DNA from: Lachnoclostridium sp. An169
GTDB taxonomy: Bacteria > Bacillota > Clostridia > Lachnospirales > Lachnospiraceae
DNA: 35,114 nt
Reading direction: 5' to 3'
Assembly: GCF_002160525.1 (NCBI RefSeq)
Contig: NZ_NFKT01000042.1
Coordinates: 1 to 35,114, forward strand
Shown here: positions 7,090 through 13,699 of the stretch, piece by piece
Position numbering within the stretch: position 1 is the first letter of the stretch
How the letters are laid out: each line of letters opens with the position of its first letter
Program-made: the position numbers and the translations under genes
The notes under the pieces: generated by a model
Told to the model about the DNA's origin: nothing
Databases searched by the model: none
The model's input: only the letters and a program-made list of their open reading frames with translations

Positions 7090-8397
7090 TTAATTAAATT
7101 CCGTAGGTCTTGTATAGCTTCTGCTTTCTGTCACATCATTGATTACGGCAGCCTCCATTCCAGTAATTTCACCGGAGTTGGTCACATACATATTTTCCGG
7201 ATCTGACCATGTAAAAGTAATTGTAAAACCATAAGTTGTTATTTGAGCAGTACATTCATCTATAATTTGCGCCTGTTCTGTCATAACCCCTGGCATGCCC
7301 TCTAAAGTTCCAAGTGAAAAAGTCAAGGTATCATCCGTAATATTAGTAATGTCAAAACGTCCTGTAATTCCATCTTCCAATGGATCAATACAGATATATG
7401 TACCTTCCAAACCAATAAAATCCTCATGGACATTGTTTAATTCATCTTCAATAGTTTTTATCAAATTAACATTTGCTTTTTCGTATTCATTAAAAACCGA
7501 ATCCGAATTGAAGTCAGAAACAGATATTGTCCCTTCATACCATGGCATTTTATCAAAATAGTCTTGCAGATCGGCAGAATCAAAGATCACCCCATGGCGT
7601 GCAAATATCTCATTGCGCCCTATTCTGAGCGTATCCGCATCATATAATCTCACTTCGTCCTCTGATAAATATTCGCTATCACTATAAGGGAAAATATATA
7701 CCTGTTCCAAATATTCATCCAAATCTTCTTTTGTAAGCTGTCCGGAGATAAGCTCAGTAATCTGATTATTATTTGAGCGAATTCCTACCCCCATTCTACT
7801 TGTGCGGTTAACATAAATTGCTTCTCCATCAGAAGTACCTGTTGATTCATATGTATCTTTCAATAATATATCAGCTTCGTCTAAGCTCATACCACCTCTA
7901 ATTCCATGAACAGAAGGCAGATAGTCTTCAGATCCTGTTACCACTATACGATTGGCATTTCCCTCTGAATCAAACTCCGCATACACTTTACCATTCAGTA
8001 ATTCGCATCGATTGGTGTCATTATTAAAAACAAAACCTAATTCTTGCAGTTCCTCTGCTGTTTTCCCTATCAATGTTTCAAGGTCCAAATCTGAATAATT
8101 TTCTTGCTCTTCTGTGCCATCACTAACATTGATTTTCTCGTTATTTTCACTTTCATTTTCCGAACCACTAAGACTCCCAATAATAAATAAAAAAACGATT
8201 ATAGCAACAAAAACACCTAAAATAGTCAAAAGGATCTTCTTAAATCCTCCTTTTGCTTTTGCATTTTTACGATTGTCGCTTATATCAACAGTTTTTTTCT
8301 TTTCATCATCTTTTAGATCTTTCTTTAATGTTGCTCCACAATAGGGACATTTAACCCACTCATCCTTAACTTCTTTACCACAGTTAACACAATACAT
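7090..8397 (-). CDS. Zinc-ribbon membrane protein with YARHG domain
   Basis: This is a 435-aa protein. The N-terminus is a zinc ribbon with two CxxC pairs (MYCVNCGKE and CPYCG), followed by a charged linker rich in Lys and Asp. One transmembrane helix follows (about residues 52-75, ILLTILGVFVAIIVFLFIIG). The rest would lie outside the cell. The extracytoplasmic part starts with an acidic linker and includes a YARHG-type block (RIGRNEIFARHGVIF, then LQDYFDKMPWYEG), a domain known from bacterial surface proteins but without a defined activity. The ATG at 8397 is preferred over an upstream GTG because GGAGGA lies 9 bases before it and the zinc ribbon starts there. It is the last gene of the cassette. 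Confidence 0.8.
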   Translation of the reverse strand: MYCVNCGKEVKDEWVKCPYCGATLKKDLKDDEKKKTVDISDNRKNAKAKGGFKKILLTILGVFVAIIVFLFIIGSLSGSENESENNEKINVSDGTEEQENYSDLDLETLIGKTAEELQELGFVFNNDTNRCELLNGKVYAEFDSEGNANRIVVTGSEDYLPSVHGIRGGMSLDEADILLKDTYESTGTSDGEAIYVNRTSRMGVGIRSNNNQITELISGQLTKEDLDEYLEQVYIFPYSDSEYLSEDEVRLYDADTLRIGRNEIFARHGVIFDSADLQDYFDKMPWYEGTISVSDFNSDSVFNEYEKANVNLIKTIEDELNNVHEDFIGLEGTYICIDPLEDGITGRFDITNITDDTLTFSLGTLEGMPGVMTEQAQIIDECTAQITTYGFTITFTWSDPENMYVTNSGEITGMEAAVINDVTESRSYTRPTEFN

Positions 8398-8402
8398 AAC
8401 CC

Positions 8403-9086
8403 TCACTCCTCCTGATAAGTTAATATAATTATTGCACCATCCATGTAAAGAACCCCAAAATCATCTTCTCCTTGAAAAACTCCTGCGGCATAACCATAAT
8501 CACCCTCTATCACATTTCCAACTGCCACTCCATTGGTATCATAAGCAGATTTTCCATCGTATTTGACTTCTATCCCACCTTGTCCGTCCCAAAGTCCAAT
8601 AATAATACTATCCATCACAGTAGAGAAACTGCCTTCTAATACGATATCTTTCCCTACATACATATCGGGATTTCTGTTTAACTCTTCGGGAGTAACTGAA
8701 ATACAACTCTCTAAATATTCAGCTACTGTCTGCGATCCATCCGAATTTTCCTGTGTTGATTCTCCGTTATTGCTTTGATTATCATTCTCTACTATATTGT
8801 AATCGTATCCATCATAATAGTCATCAGAATCAGTGCTTGGTTTTCCGATATCAGTTATAGTTGACATTGGTATTTGTGCTAAAATATAAAACACTATAAT
8901 TGCGACAATGATTGTACCTATTTTTTTCCATTTTGGCTTTTTCTTTTTGATATTTTTTTCATTGTTTAAAACAGAAGACTTAACTACCTGTGCTTCATCT
9001 TTATTATTTTCTTTAAGCTTAATTCCACAACTAGGACAAACTATCCAGTCTTCTTCTACTTGGCAACCGCAATTAGGGCAATACAT
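8403..9086 (-). CDS. Zinc-ribbon membrane protein with OB-like C-terminal domain
   Basis: This 227-aa protein has the same plan as its neighbours. A zinc ribbon (MYCPNCGCQ and CPSCG) is followed by a Lys-rich linker and one transmembrane helix (about residues 55-73, IGTIIVAIIVFYILAQI). A long Asp/Ser/Asn-rich extracellular linker precedes a C-terminal all-beta region of about 100 residues. That region (MYVGKDIVLEGSF, IIIGLWDG, VIEGDYGYAAGVFQG) resembles OB-fold tRNA_anti-like domains of secreted bacterial proteins, but that is a weak inference. GGAGGT precedes the ATG. The stop lies 5 bases before the next gene's ATG, showing tight coupling. Confidence 0.75.
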   Translation of the reverse strand: MYCPNCGCQVEEDWIVCPSCGIKLKENNKDEAQVVKSSVLNNEKNIKKKKPKWKKIGTIIVAIIVFYILAQIPMSTITDIGKPSTDSDDYYDGYDYNIVENDNQSNNGESTQENSDGSQTVAEYLESCISVTPEELNRNPDMYVGKDIVLEGSFSTVMDSIIIGLWDGQGGIEVKYDGKSAYDTNGVAVGNVIEGDYGYAAGVFQGEDDFGVLYMDGAIIILTYQEE

Positions 9087-9108
9087 CAGCTTACACCTCC
9101 TACAATAC

Positions 9109-9693
9109 TTATGAAATTTTATTTTTTCTTCTCATTAGTTCTTTTTCAATTTGAATTACATCATCTTGATCAAAATAATAGATATACACTTTTCTTCCAT
9201 CAACAAGCGATATTTCCATTGCCTTAGAGCAACTATCAATATAATTTAACAGAGCTATAATTAATGCAATAAGACATAAATAGAAAACTGATGTTACAAT
9301 TCCTAATACAAAGAGAATTCCTGCTATTATATATCGTGTTTTATGAATTTTTCGTATTACTGCATGACGTTTATACTTTATTCGCTGAATATCCCGAGTC
9401 ATAAACCTAGTATCAACAGGAGCACTGTAACTCTTTGTATTCATATAATTTCTAACCATCACTTCTTTTCCCTTTATGAAGATTTCACTAGTAAATCTCC
9501 GCTGTCCAGAAATTGTAAGTTCACCGGCATGCACTTCCATTCTAATTTCATACTCAGAAGTATCTTCGATATTAGCCTTGTCGCTAACCATATTCGGAGT
9601 GTCATGCGCTTTCATTTGCTCAACTGGTTCTCCACAATTCGGGCAGACCTTCCACTCCGGTTTTAACTCTTTTCCACATTTTACGCAAAACAT
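9109..9693 (-). CDS. Zinc-ribbon protein with two membrane spans
   Basis: This 194-aa protein starts with a zinc ribbon (MFCVKCGKEL, CPNCGEP). Residues 45-110 form a beta-rich, PH-like segment (EVHAGELTISGQRRF, EIFIKGKEVMVRNYM). Two hydrophobic helices follow near residues 120-155 (IIAGILFVLGIVTSVFYL, CLIALIIALLNYI). The C-terminus is a short beta region with VYIYYFDQDD and a basic tail. Zinc ribbon plus a two-helix hairpin suggests a membrane-anchored cytoplasmic sensor or scaffold; no enzyme motif is seen. It lies 16 bases after the 34-aa peptide gene, with an AAGGGGG site. Confidence 0.75.
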   Translation of the reverse strand: MFCVKCGKELKPEWKVCPNCGEPVEQMKAHDTPNMVSDKANIEDTSEYEIRMEVHAGELTISGQRRFTSEIFIKGKEVMVRNYMNTKSYSAPVDTRFMTRDIQRIKYKRHAVIRKIHKTRYIIAGILFVLGIVTSVFYLCLIALIIALLNYIDSCSKAMEISLVDGRKVYIYYFDQDDVIQIEKELMRRKNKIS

Positions 9694-9709
9694 GTTGTTT
9701 CCCCCTTAA

Positions 9710-9814
9710 TCACACACCAAAAAAACTCATAACTCCCTCTCTGTCGAATAGTAGACTCCACAAAATGACCAACACTATTACTAGTATAACTATCATCCAA
9801 ATTTTTTTCTTCAT
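9710..9814 (-). CDS. 34-aa single-span membrane peptide, first gene of the zinc-ribbon operon
   Basis: ATG at 9814 follows GGGAGGA at good spacing. The peptide starts MKKKIW, then has a 15-residue hydrophobic helix (MIVILVIVLVILWSLLF) and ends DREGVMSFFGV. Positive residues at the N-terminus and a short polar tail fit a small inner-membrane peptide. It lies directly downstream of the consensus promoter at 9852-9880, and the zinc-ribbon genes follow within 20 bases, so it is the leading cistron. Confidence 0.6.
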   Translation of the reverse strand: MKKKIWMIVILVIVLVILWSLLFDREGVMSFFGV

Positions 9815-9851
9815 CTCATTCCTCCCAATGGGTATTTTTCTCTTAAAGTCT

Positions 9852-9880
9852 ATTATATCAATACTAAAGTATTTTGTAAA
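9852..9880 (-). promoter_or_regulatory. Promoter of the zinc-ribbon operon with embedded palindromic operator
   Basis: On the minus strand the -35 box is TTTACA (9880-9875) and the -10 box is TATAAT (9857-9852), with an exact 17-bp spacer. The spacer holds the perfect palindrome AATACTAAAGTATT (9860-9873). A second inverted pair shares the operator (TACTAAA at 9862-9868 and TTTAGTA at 9892-9898). A repressor bound there would block RNA polymerase. The divergent XRE gene at 9924 is the obvious candidate. Confidence 0.8.
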
Positions 9881-9923
9881 TATACCATGTGTTTAGTAGC
9901 CTTATTTTTAAAGGAGTGATTTA

Positions 9924-10205
9924 ATGTTTGGAGACGTAATCAAAAAACTAAGAACCGCCCACAATTATTCACAGGTTCAACTGGCTGAAAAACTTGGTGT
10001 TTCAAAACAGACTGTATCAAATTGGGAAAATAATAATATTCTCCCTTCCATAGACATGCTGATCAGAATCTCCCGCTTTTTTTCAGTTAGCACAGATTAT
10101 CTGCTTGAGATCGACACAAGACAATATATAGAAGTCACAGGGCTTACAGAAACAGAACTGACACATATCCAACAGATTATTCACGATATATTAAGAAAAA
10201 AATGA
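9924..10205 (+). CDS. XRE-family transcriptional regulator
   Basis: This 93-aa DNA-binding protein has a classic N-terminal HTH_3 domain, about residues 5-60: VIKKLRTAHNYSQVQLAEKLGVSKQTVSNWENN with the recognition helix at SKQTVSNWE, then PSIDMLIRISRFFSVSTDYLL. About 30 helical residues follow and could form a dimerisation arm. AAAGGAGTGA precedes the ATG. It is transcribed away from the zinc-ribbon operon across a 109-bp gap that contains the palindromic operator, so it probably represses that operon and perhaps itself. There is no sensor or peptidase domain, so the inducing signal is unknown. Confidence 0.9.
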   Translation: MFGDVIKKLRTAHNYSQVQLAEKLGVSKQTVSNWENNNILPSIDMLIRISRFFSVSTDYLLEIDTRQYIEVTGLTETELTHIQQIIHDILRKK

Positions 10206-10208
10206 ACC

Positions 10209-10282
10209 ACCCCGCTGCAAGCAACGGGGTATCCGCTACTAGTTTCTTTTTTAGAACGTTGCAAGCAGCGGGGTATTAGACC
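10209..10282. repeat. Two REP-like GC-rich units after the XRE gene
   Basis: Two imperfect direct copies lie 43 bases apart, one reading CTGCAAGCAACGGGGTAT and the other TTGCAAGCAGCGGGGTAT. The first is preceded by CCCCG and can form a hairpin with its own CGGGG end. Such short palindromic units look like REP or IS200/IS605-type scars. They stand out against the AT-rich surroundings. Confidence 0.5.
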
Positions 10283-10300
10283 CATGAGCGAATAAACTTA

Positions 10301-10334
10301 TATGGGGCATCGCATAAAAATGCTGTGCCCCATA
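10301..10334. terminator. Perfect hairpin between the XRE gene and the prfH operon
   Basis: TATGGGGCA (10301-10309) and TGCCCCATA (10326-10334) pair perfectly, with a smaller GCAT/ATGC stem inside. It lies between convergent genes, so it may act as a terminator, but no clear T-run follows on either strand. Confidence 0.45.
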
Positions 10335-10394
10335 CCCGTTTCAATCTAAAATATCTGATACTTTGTAACAGGATATATTCGCCTATACTTTTAA

Positions 10395-10616
10395 TCAGTG
10401 TCTGATATTTCCCCGTTCGATATCATTATTCGTTTTTCTTTTTCCCATGCTTTCCTGCAAAATTTGTATTGCATATTTATACCCATCCATAAACGCCTCC
10501 TCCTGCAGTTTTTCAATTTCATTTTTCTCTTCACATTCCATTTCTCTTTTGACCTCCGAAAAATATTTAAAGCGGTAAAGACAATCCCTTACCGCTTCAA
10601 AATAATAATATATCAT
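10395..10616 (-). CDS. Small DUF6809-like protein, last gene of the rtcB-prfH operon
   Basis: This 73-aa protein is charged and helical. Its C-terminal part (EEAFMDGYKYAIQILQESMG) follows the same pattern as the DUF6809-like protein encoded at 3722-3955, EQGFVNGFRFCIRLLSEALG. It starts 27 bases after the prfH stop, in the same orientation and with a weak AGGA site, so it is likely the fourth cistron of the RNA-repair operon. Function is unknown. Placement at the end of this operon could be by chance insertion. Confidence 0.5.
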   Translation of the reverse strand: MIYYYFEAVRDCLYRFKYFSEVKREMECEEKNEIEKLQEEAFMDGYKYAIQILQESMGKRKTNNDIERGNIRH

Positions 10617-10643
10617 TACATCATCCTGCTTTTTCAGTTTTTC

Positions 10644-11234
10644 TCACTTCTTCCGCTTAAATGCCATCCCTTCATATACTCTGACCGGATTTCCCCTCTG
10701 AATCCGGTTATGCTCTCTCCATGCCGAATTCACCTGTTTTCCTGTTTCCGCCTTTTCCCTCTGTTCCAGAATTGCATTTAGCTTACGCAGTGCATCTCTT
10801 TTATTCGCAAACTGGCTTCTTTCCGCAGTGGATGTTACCGTTATCCCTGTCGGTATATGGATCAGGCGCACTCCTGTCTCCACCTTATTAACATTCTGAC
10901 CACCTTTTCCACTGGAATGAAATCTCTCAAAACGGATTTCCTGCTCTTTGCTTACCTCTTCCTGCTCCGGAATTATACTCACGTCAATAAACCAGTTTTT
11001 TCTTTTATGATTCGGTCGGAATGGGCTTCTGCAGATCCACTGCACGCTCCCCTCCAACTCTGACAAGTCCCTCTCCGTCGAAAACCGGATCGATGTACTG
11101 CCGCCGCTTATCCGAGACTTGTGGACGGAAAGCAACTCAATTTCCGGATATTCTTTTTTCAAAGCTTCATAGAACTTGGACACCGCCAACTCACACTCTG
11201 CCGGTCCCTGACCGGAGCTGATCTGTACTATCAT
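10644..11234 (-). CDS. prfH: Peptide chain release factor homologue PrfH
   Basis: This 196-aa class-I release-factor relative has the catalytic GGQ loop (SSGKGGQNVNKVETGVRL, GGQ at residues 111-113) that drives peptidyl-tRNA hydrolysis. The canonical codon-recognition domain of RF1/RF2 is reduced. The start M-I-V-Q-I-S-S-G-Q-G-P-A-E-C matches the usual PrfH N-terminus, so ATG at 11234 is preferred over one 7 codons upstream. PrfH proteins are encoded with RtcB ligases of the RtcB2 type and rescue ribosomes stalled by damage to the 16S decoding centre, after which RtcB reseals the rRNA. Here it follows the 123-aa gene by 4 bases. Confidence 0.9.
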   Translation of the reverse strand: MIVQISSGQGPAECELAVSKFYEALKKEYPEIELLSVHKSRISGGSTSIRFSTERDLSELEGSVQWICRSPFRPNHKRKNWFIDVSIIPEQEEVSKEQEIRFERFHSSGKGGQNVNKVETGVRLIHIPTGITVTSTAERSQFANKRDALRKLNAILEQREKAETGKQVNSAWREHNRIQRGNPVRVYEGMAFKRKK

Positions 11235-11238
11235 ATTT

Positions 11239-11610
11239 TCACCCGCTTTCATCATTTTCTTCCAGTTCGTTGTTGTAAAACGCCTTCAGCTCCTGTCCCA
11301 TATCGATAAGCTGCATTCTGTCATGATGGGAATAATCTACCGCTTTCCCATATGCACCTTTATATCTGTACAATGCTTTTCTTTCCTTGGTTTTTGTTTT
11401 TCTGGGACATCCGCCTGTAACAGCACCGTAATCATGTTTTGCTAACAGCCCTTCTTTTTCGCCAAATACAGCACTGTAAATCTTTCTTCTGTATGTCACA
11501 GAATGCTCGTATTCGTAACCATAAAATGTTCGCAGATTCTTTATATTTCTCTTTCTCTGTTTTATTTTCTTTTTCCTTACTGTAATCCTGTATTCTCTTG
11601 TCCTTTCCAA
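11239..11610 (-). CDS. Basic 123-aa protein of unknown function inside the rtcB-prfH operon
   Basis: The gene starts at TTG (11608-11610), with AAGGAG 9 bases upstream, just after the rtcB stop. The N-terminus is highly basic (RITVRKKKIKQRKRNIKN), followed by Tyr-rich FYGYEYEHSVTYRRK, a short GGCPRKTKTKERKALYR element with one Cys, and a helical, acidic C-terminus (YSHHDRMQLIDMGQELKAF). The charge pattern suggests RNA or ribosome binding. I recall small basic proteins with a Cys-motif near some rtcB genes; this looks like a divergent member that has lost most of the cysteines, but that is a tentative comparison. It is translated in a tight operon with rtcB and prfH, so a role in the repair step is likely. 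Confidence 0.6.
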   Translation of the reverse strand: MERTREYRITVRKKKIKQRKRNIKNLRTFYGYEYEHSVTYRRKIYSAVFGEKEGLLAKHDYGAVTGGCPRKTKTKERKALYRYKGAYGKAVDYSHHDRMQLIDMGQELKAFYNNELEENDESG

Positions 11611-11626
11611 GTAAATGCTCCTTTTT

Positions 11627-12742
11627 CTAATTTTTCCCTGCCTTATAGTTATATACCGGTTTCAGTATATTCCGGATCTCTACCGTGTCTTTTACCGCCC
11701 CCAGGATTTCATCTATCCCACGGTATGCAAAAGGCGCTTCATCCAGTGTAGCCGCCCCGATACAACTGCTGTAGATCCCCTTCATTTCCTTCTTAAATTC
11801 CGAAACCGTATGCTTCTGTTTTACATCCTCCCGCTTCATGATCCTTCCTGCTCCATGAGGGGCAGAATAATTCCATTCCGGATTTCCCAGACCAGTTCCA
11901 AGGATCACGCCGTCCCTCATATTAATGGGAATGATTACCTTCTCTCCTGCATTTGCGGAAACCGCCCCTTTTCTAAGGATCATTTCCGCGCCGGAACCAT
12001 CAATGTAATTATGGACAGACGAGAATTTCTCCGTCATCTTCCATTTCATTCCCCTGACCAGTTCATCCAGTATAGCAGCCCTGTTCAGAGCGGCAAACTC
12101 CTGTATGGTCTGCAGATCTTCCAGATAAGCGTCCCTGCAGTCACCTTCAAGGTATGTCAGCTCATAGGGGATCTGTTCCCCTCTGCTTTTCAGGATCTTC
12201 TGTCCTTCTTTCAGGTAATGCTCTGTGGCTTCATTTCCCAAATGACGGCTTCCCGAATGGATCACCACATAAAGCCCGCCCTGACTGTCCTGATCCAGTT
12301 CAATGAAATGATTTCCTCCGCCAAGACTGCCCAGACTGTGACGTGCCTTTTCCTTGTTAATCGCTCTGCAGCAGTTCAGCCGTTCAAAGTCAAACTCCTC
12401 AGCAAACCGGTGCGGTGTTCTCCTGATCTTTGTTCCCGCAGGAATATTCTTCCGGATCACTGAATCCATCTTACGGAATTCTGCTTTCTTCTGTTTCAGT
12501 TTTGCCACTGTGATCCCACAGCCGATATCAACCCCAATCACATTTGGAAGTATCCTTTTTCCAACGGTGGCGGTAAATCCTATGGTTCCCACTTTGCCCG
12601 GATGAACATCCGGCATGATCCGGATCCGGCTGTTCTCAAACGCCTCGTTATCACAGAGCATCCTGATCTGTGACAGGGCATAATCTTCTATTGTATCTGT
12701 GAATATGTTTGCGGATGCATAGATACCATCTACTGTTTTCAT
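11627..12742 (-). CDS. rtcB: RNA-splicing ligase RtcB
   Basis: This 371-aa ligase joins 2',3'-cyclic phosphate (or 3'-phosphate) RNA ends to 5'-OH ends with GTP and Mn2+. Active-site residues are in place: VDIGCG (Asp72, Cys75), GGGNHFIEL (Asn144, His145), VIHSGSRH (His162), SSVHNYID (His244) and SAPHGAGR, whose His296 should carry the GMP. The length is that of the shorter RtcB class found with PrfH. It is the first major gene of the operon, and its pairing with prfH points to resealing of cleaved ribosomal RNA rather than tRNA splicing. The start sits downstream of an unusual leader with a terminator-like hairpin. Confidence 0.93.
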   Translation of the reverse strand: MKTVDGIYASANIFTDTIEDYALSQIRMLCDNEAFENSRIRIMPDVHPGKVGTIGFTATVGKRILPNVIGVDIGCGITVAKLKQKKAEFRKMDSVIRKNIPAGTKIRRTPHRFAEEFDFERLNCCRAINKEKARHSLGSLGGGNHFIELDQDSQGGLYVVIHSGSRHLGNEATEHYLKEGQKILKSRGEQIPYELTYLEGDCRDAYLEDLQTIQEFAALNRAAILDELVRGMKWKMTEKFSSVHNYIDGSGAEMILRKGAVSANAGEKVIIPINMRDGVILGTGLGNPEWNYSAPHGAGRIMKREDVKQKHTVSEFKKEMKGIYSSCIGAATLDEAPFAYRGIDEILGAVKDTVEIRNILKPVYNYKAGKN

Positions 12743-12787
12743 ATTAATCCTTTCCCTCCAGGTTCTTCTCTGCGTAAAAAAGAGCGC

Positions 12788-12817
12788 AAAAAAGACACCC
12801 CTGATATCAGAGATGCC
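12788..12817 (-). terminator. Attenuator-like terminator in the rtcB leader
   Basis: On the minus strand GGCATCTCTG (12817-12808) and CAGGGGTGTC (12803-12794) form 10 continuous pairs, counting three G-U wobbles, around an ATAT loop. TTTTTT follows directly (12793-12788). It lies 28 bases after the 25-codon leader ORF and 46 bases before the rtcB ATG. An upstream ATGCC (12837-12833) can pair with the GGCAT at the base of this stem and could act as an antiterminator. Confidence 0.75.
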
Positions 12818-12844
12818 GGATTATCCAGTCATGGCATAAGATAT

Positions 12845-12922
12845 TTATAAAACTGTCACGAGGACAATCCGCTCCCTGCTGTATTCTGCTGTTACGTTAT
12901 TTTCCATTCTTACCTGTGTCAT
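12845..12922 (-). CDS. 25-codon leader ORF of the rtcB operon
   Basis: ATG at 12922 follows AGGAGGACAATT, a near-ideal ribosome site. The peptide begins MTQVRMENNVTAEYSRER, ends IVLVTVL and stops with TAA. It lies between the operon promoter and the attenuator hairpin. The strong site and its position suggest a leader peptide whose translation decides readthrough into rtcB. There is no run of a single regulatory codon, although the last seven residues are Val/Leu/Ile/Thr. It could also be a real microprotein. Confidence 0.5.
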   Translation of the reverse strand: MTQVRMENNVTAEYSRERIVLVTVL

Positions 12923-12958
12923 AATTGTCCTCCTTCCTTAAATCGATTGATCAGTTAC

Positions 12959-12982
12959 AGGCAGTTGTGTATTCAACTGCCT
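12959..12982 (-). promoter_or_regulatory. 5'-end hairpin of the rtcB transcript
   Basis: On the minus strand AGGCAGTTG pairs perfectly with CAACTGCCT around a 6-base loop. The predicted transcription start falls at about 12980, so the hairpin forms at the very 5' end and may stabilise the RNA or take part in leader regulation. Confidence 0.6.
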
Positions 12983-12986
12983 TTTC

Positions 12987-13015
12987 AGTATAGGAAACAT
13001 ACAGGCTTTTGTCAA
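12987..13015 (-). promoter_or_regulatory. Consensus sigma-A promoter of the rtcB operon
   Basis: The -35 box is TTGACA (13015-13010), followed by a 17-bp spacer and the -10 box TATACT (12992-12987). It matches the housekeeping consensus almost fully, which suggests that control acts after initiation, through the leader. Confidence 0.85.
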
Positions 13016-13137
13016 TCTTTTTTCACTGATATATTAATACCCAGTATTCATTATTAAATATGTTTATTTCATATTATCCGATAAAATCTGATGTTAAAAA
13101 ATAAAATCAACTAACAATAGAATAAATTGTTACCGAG

Positions 13138-13238
13138 GGTAACCGGATTTGTGGTACAAAAATTATTGCAGTGAACCAGATGTATGTAAATACACGATTC
13201 CTGACCGCTTAGAATACACCACAGAATATCCGGTTACC
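13138..13238. repeat. Long imperfect inverted repeat, candidate oriT or replication site
   Basis: GGTAACCGGAT at 13138-13148 and ATCCGGTTACC at 13228-13238 are perfect inverse copies, and the similarity continues inward (TTGTGGT versus CTGTGGT) with a 4-base offset. The repeat lies about 200 bp before a ribbon-helix-helix gene and a relaxase-like gene, as oriT inverted repeats commonly do. The following 13240-13430 stretch is extremely AT-rich (long TATA-type runs) and would melt easily. No ORF is seen in 13020-13435. Confidence 0.5.
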
Positions 13239-13435
13239 TGCTAAATAGTTAATTACATTATAGATACTCAATAAACAATACAGTTTATAGAATATCAATA
13301 ATATAATAAGTATATTATATAAATATATATTATAATATTAATTATATTTATATATAAAGATCATCTGTAGTTAAAAATTATCAATGAATAACATCTCAAT
13401 AAATATAATAAAATCAACCAGATAAGGAGAAAAAG

Positions 13436-13699
13436 ATGAAATATTTAAAAGATTACACGGAAGTATACAAATTTCGGACAACTCCGTTACAGTCCGAAGC
13501 ACTTAAAGAATATGCAAAAAATAACGGCTGCTCGATATCTGAAGCAATACGTGATTTATTATTCAGTGAACCGACTGATTTAGTTTTCAGAATTCAGAAA
13601 GAACTGATCAAGCAACGGGTATATAATCTTTTACAGAATACTAAAATGCCGGAACAGACAAGAAAAACATTGATTGAAGAGGTGAGCAAAATTGACTGA
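13436..13699 (+). CDS. Ribbon-helix-helix protein, MobC/relaxosome-like
   Basis: This 87-aa protein begins with a beta strand (EVYKFRTT) followed by two helices (LQSEALKEYAKNNG and SISEAIRDLLF), the ribbon-helix-helix pattern of relaxosome accessory proteins such as MobC and NikA. The rest is a helical tail. ATAAGGAGAAAAAG precedes the ATG. The stop overlaps the following relaxase-like gene by 8 bp. The likely role is to bind the upstream inverted repeat and position the nuclease. It could also be a simple antitoxin-type repressor, but the partner gene favours mobilization. Confidence 0.7.
   Translation: MKYLKDYTEVYKFRTTPLQSEALKEYAKNNGCSISEAIRDLLFSEPTDLVFRIQKELIKQRVYNLLQNTKMPEQTRKTLIEEVSKID

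Noticed and set aside
10209..10282. Possible short CRISPR array
   Set aside because: Only two imperfect repeats are present, with no regular spacers and no cas genes in the window.
11615..12463. 282-aa plus-strand open frame opposite rtcB
   Set aside because: rtcB on the other strand has every active-site residue; this frame has no family features.
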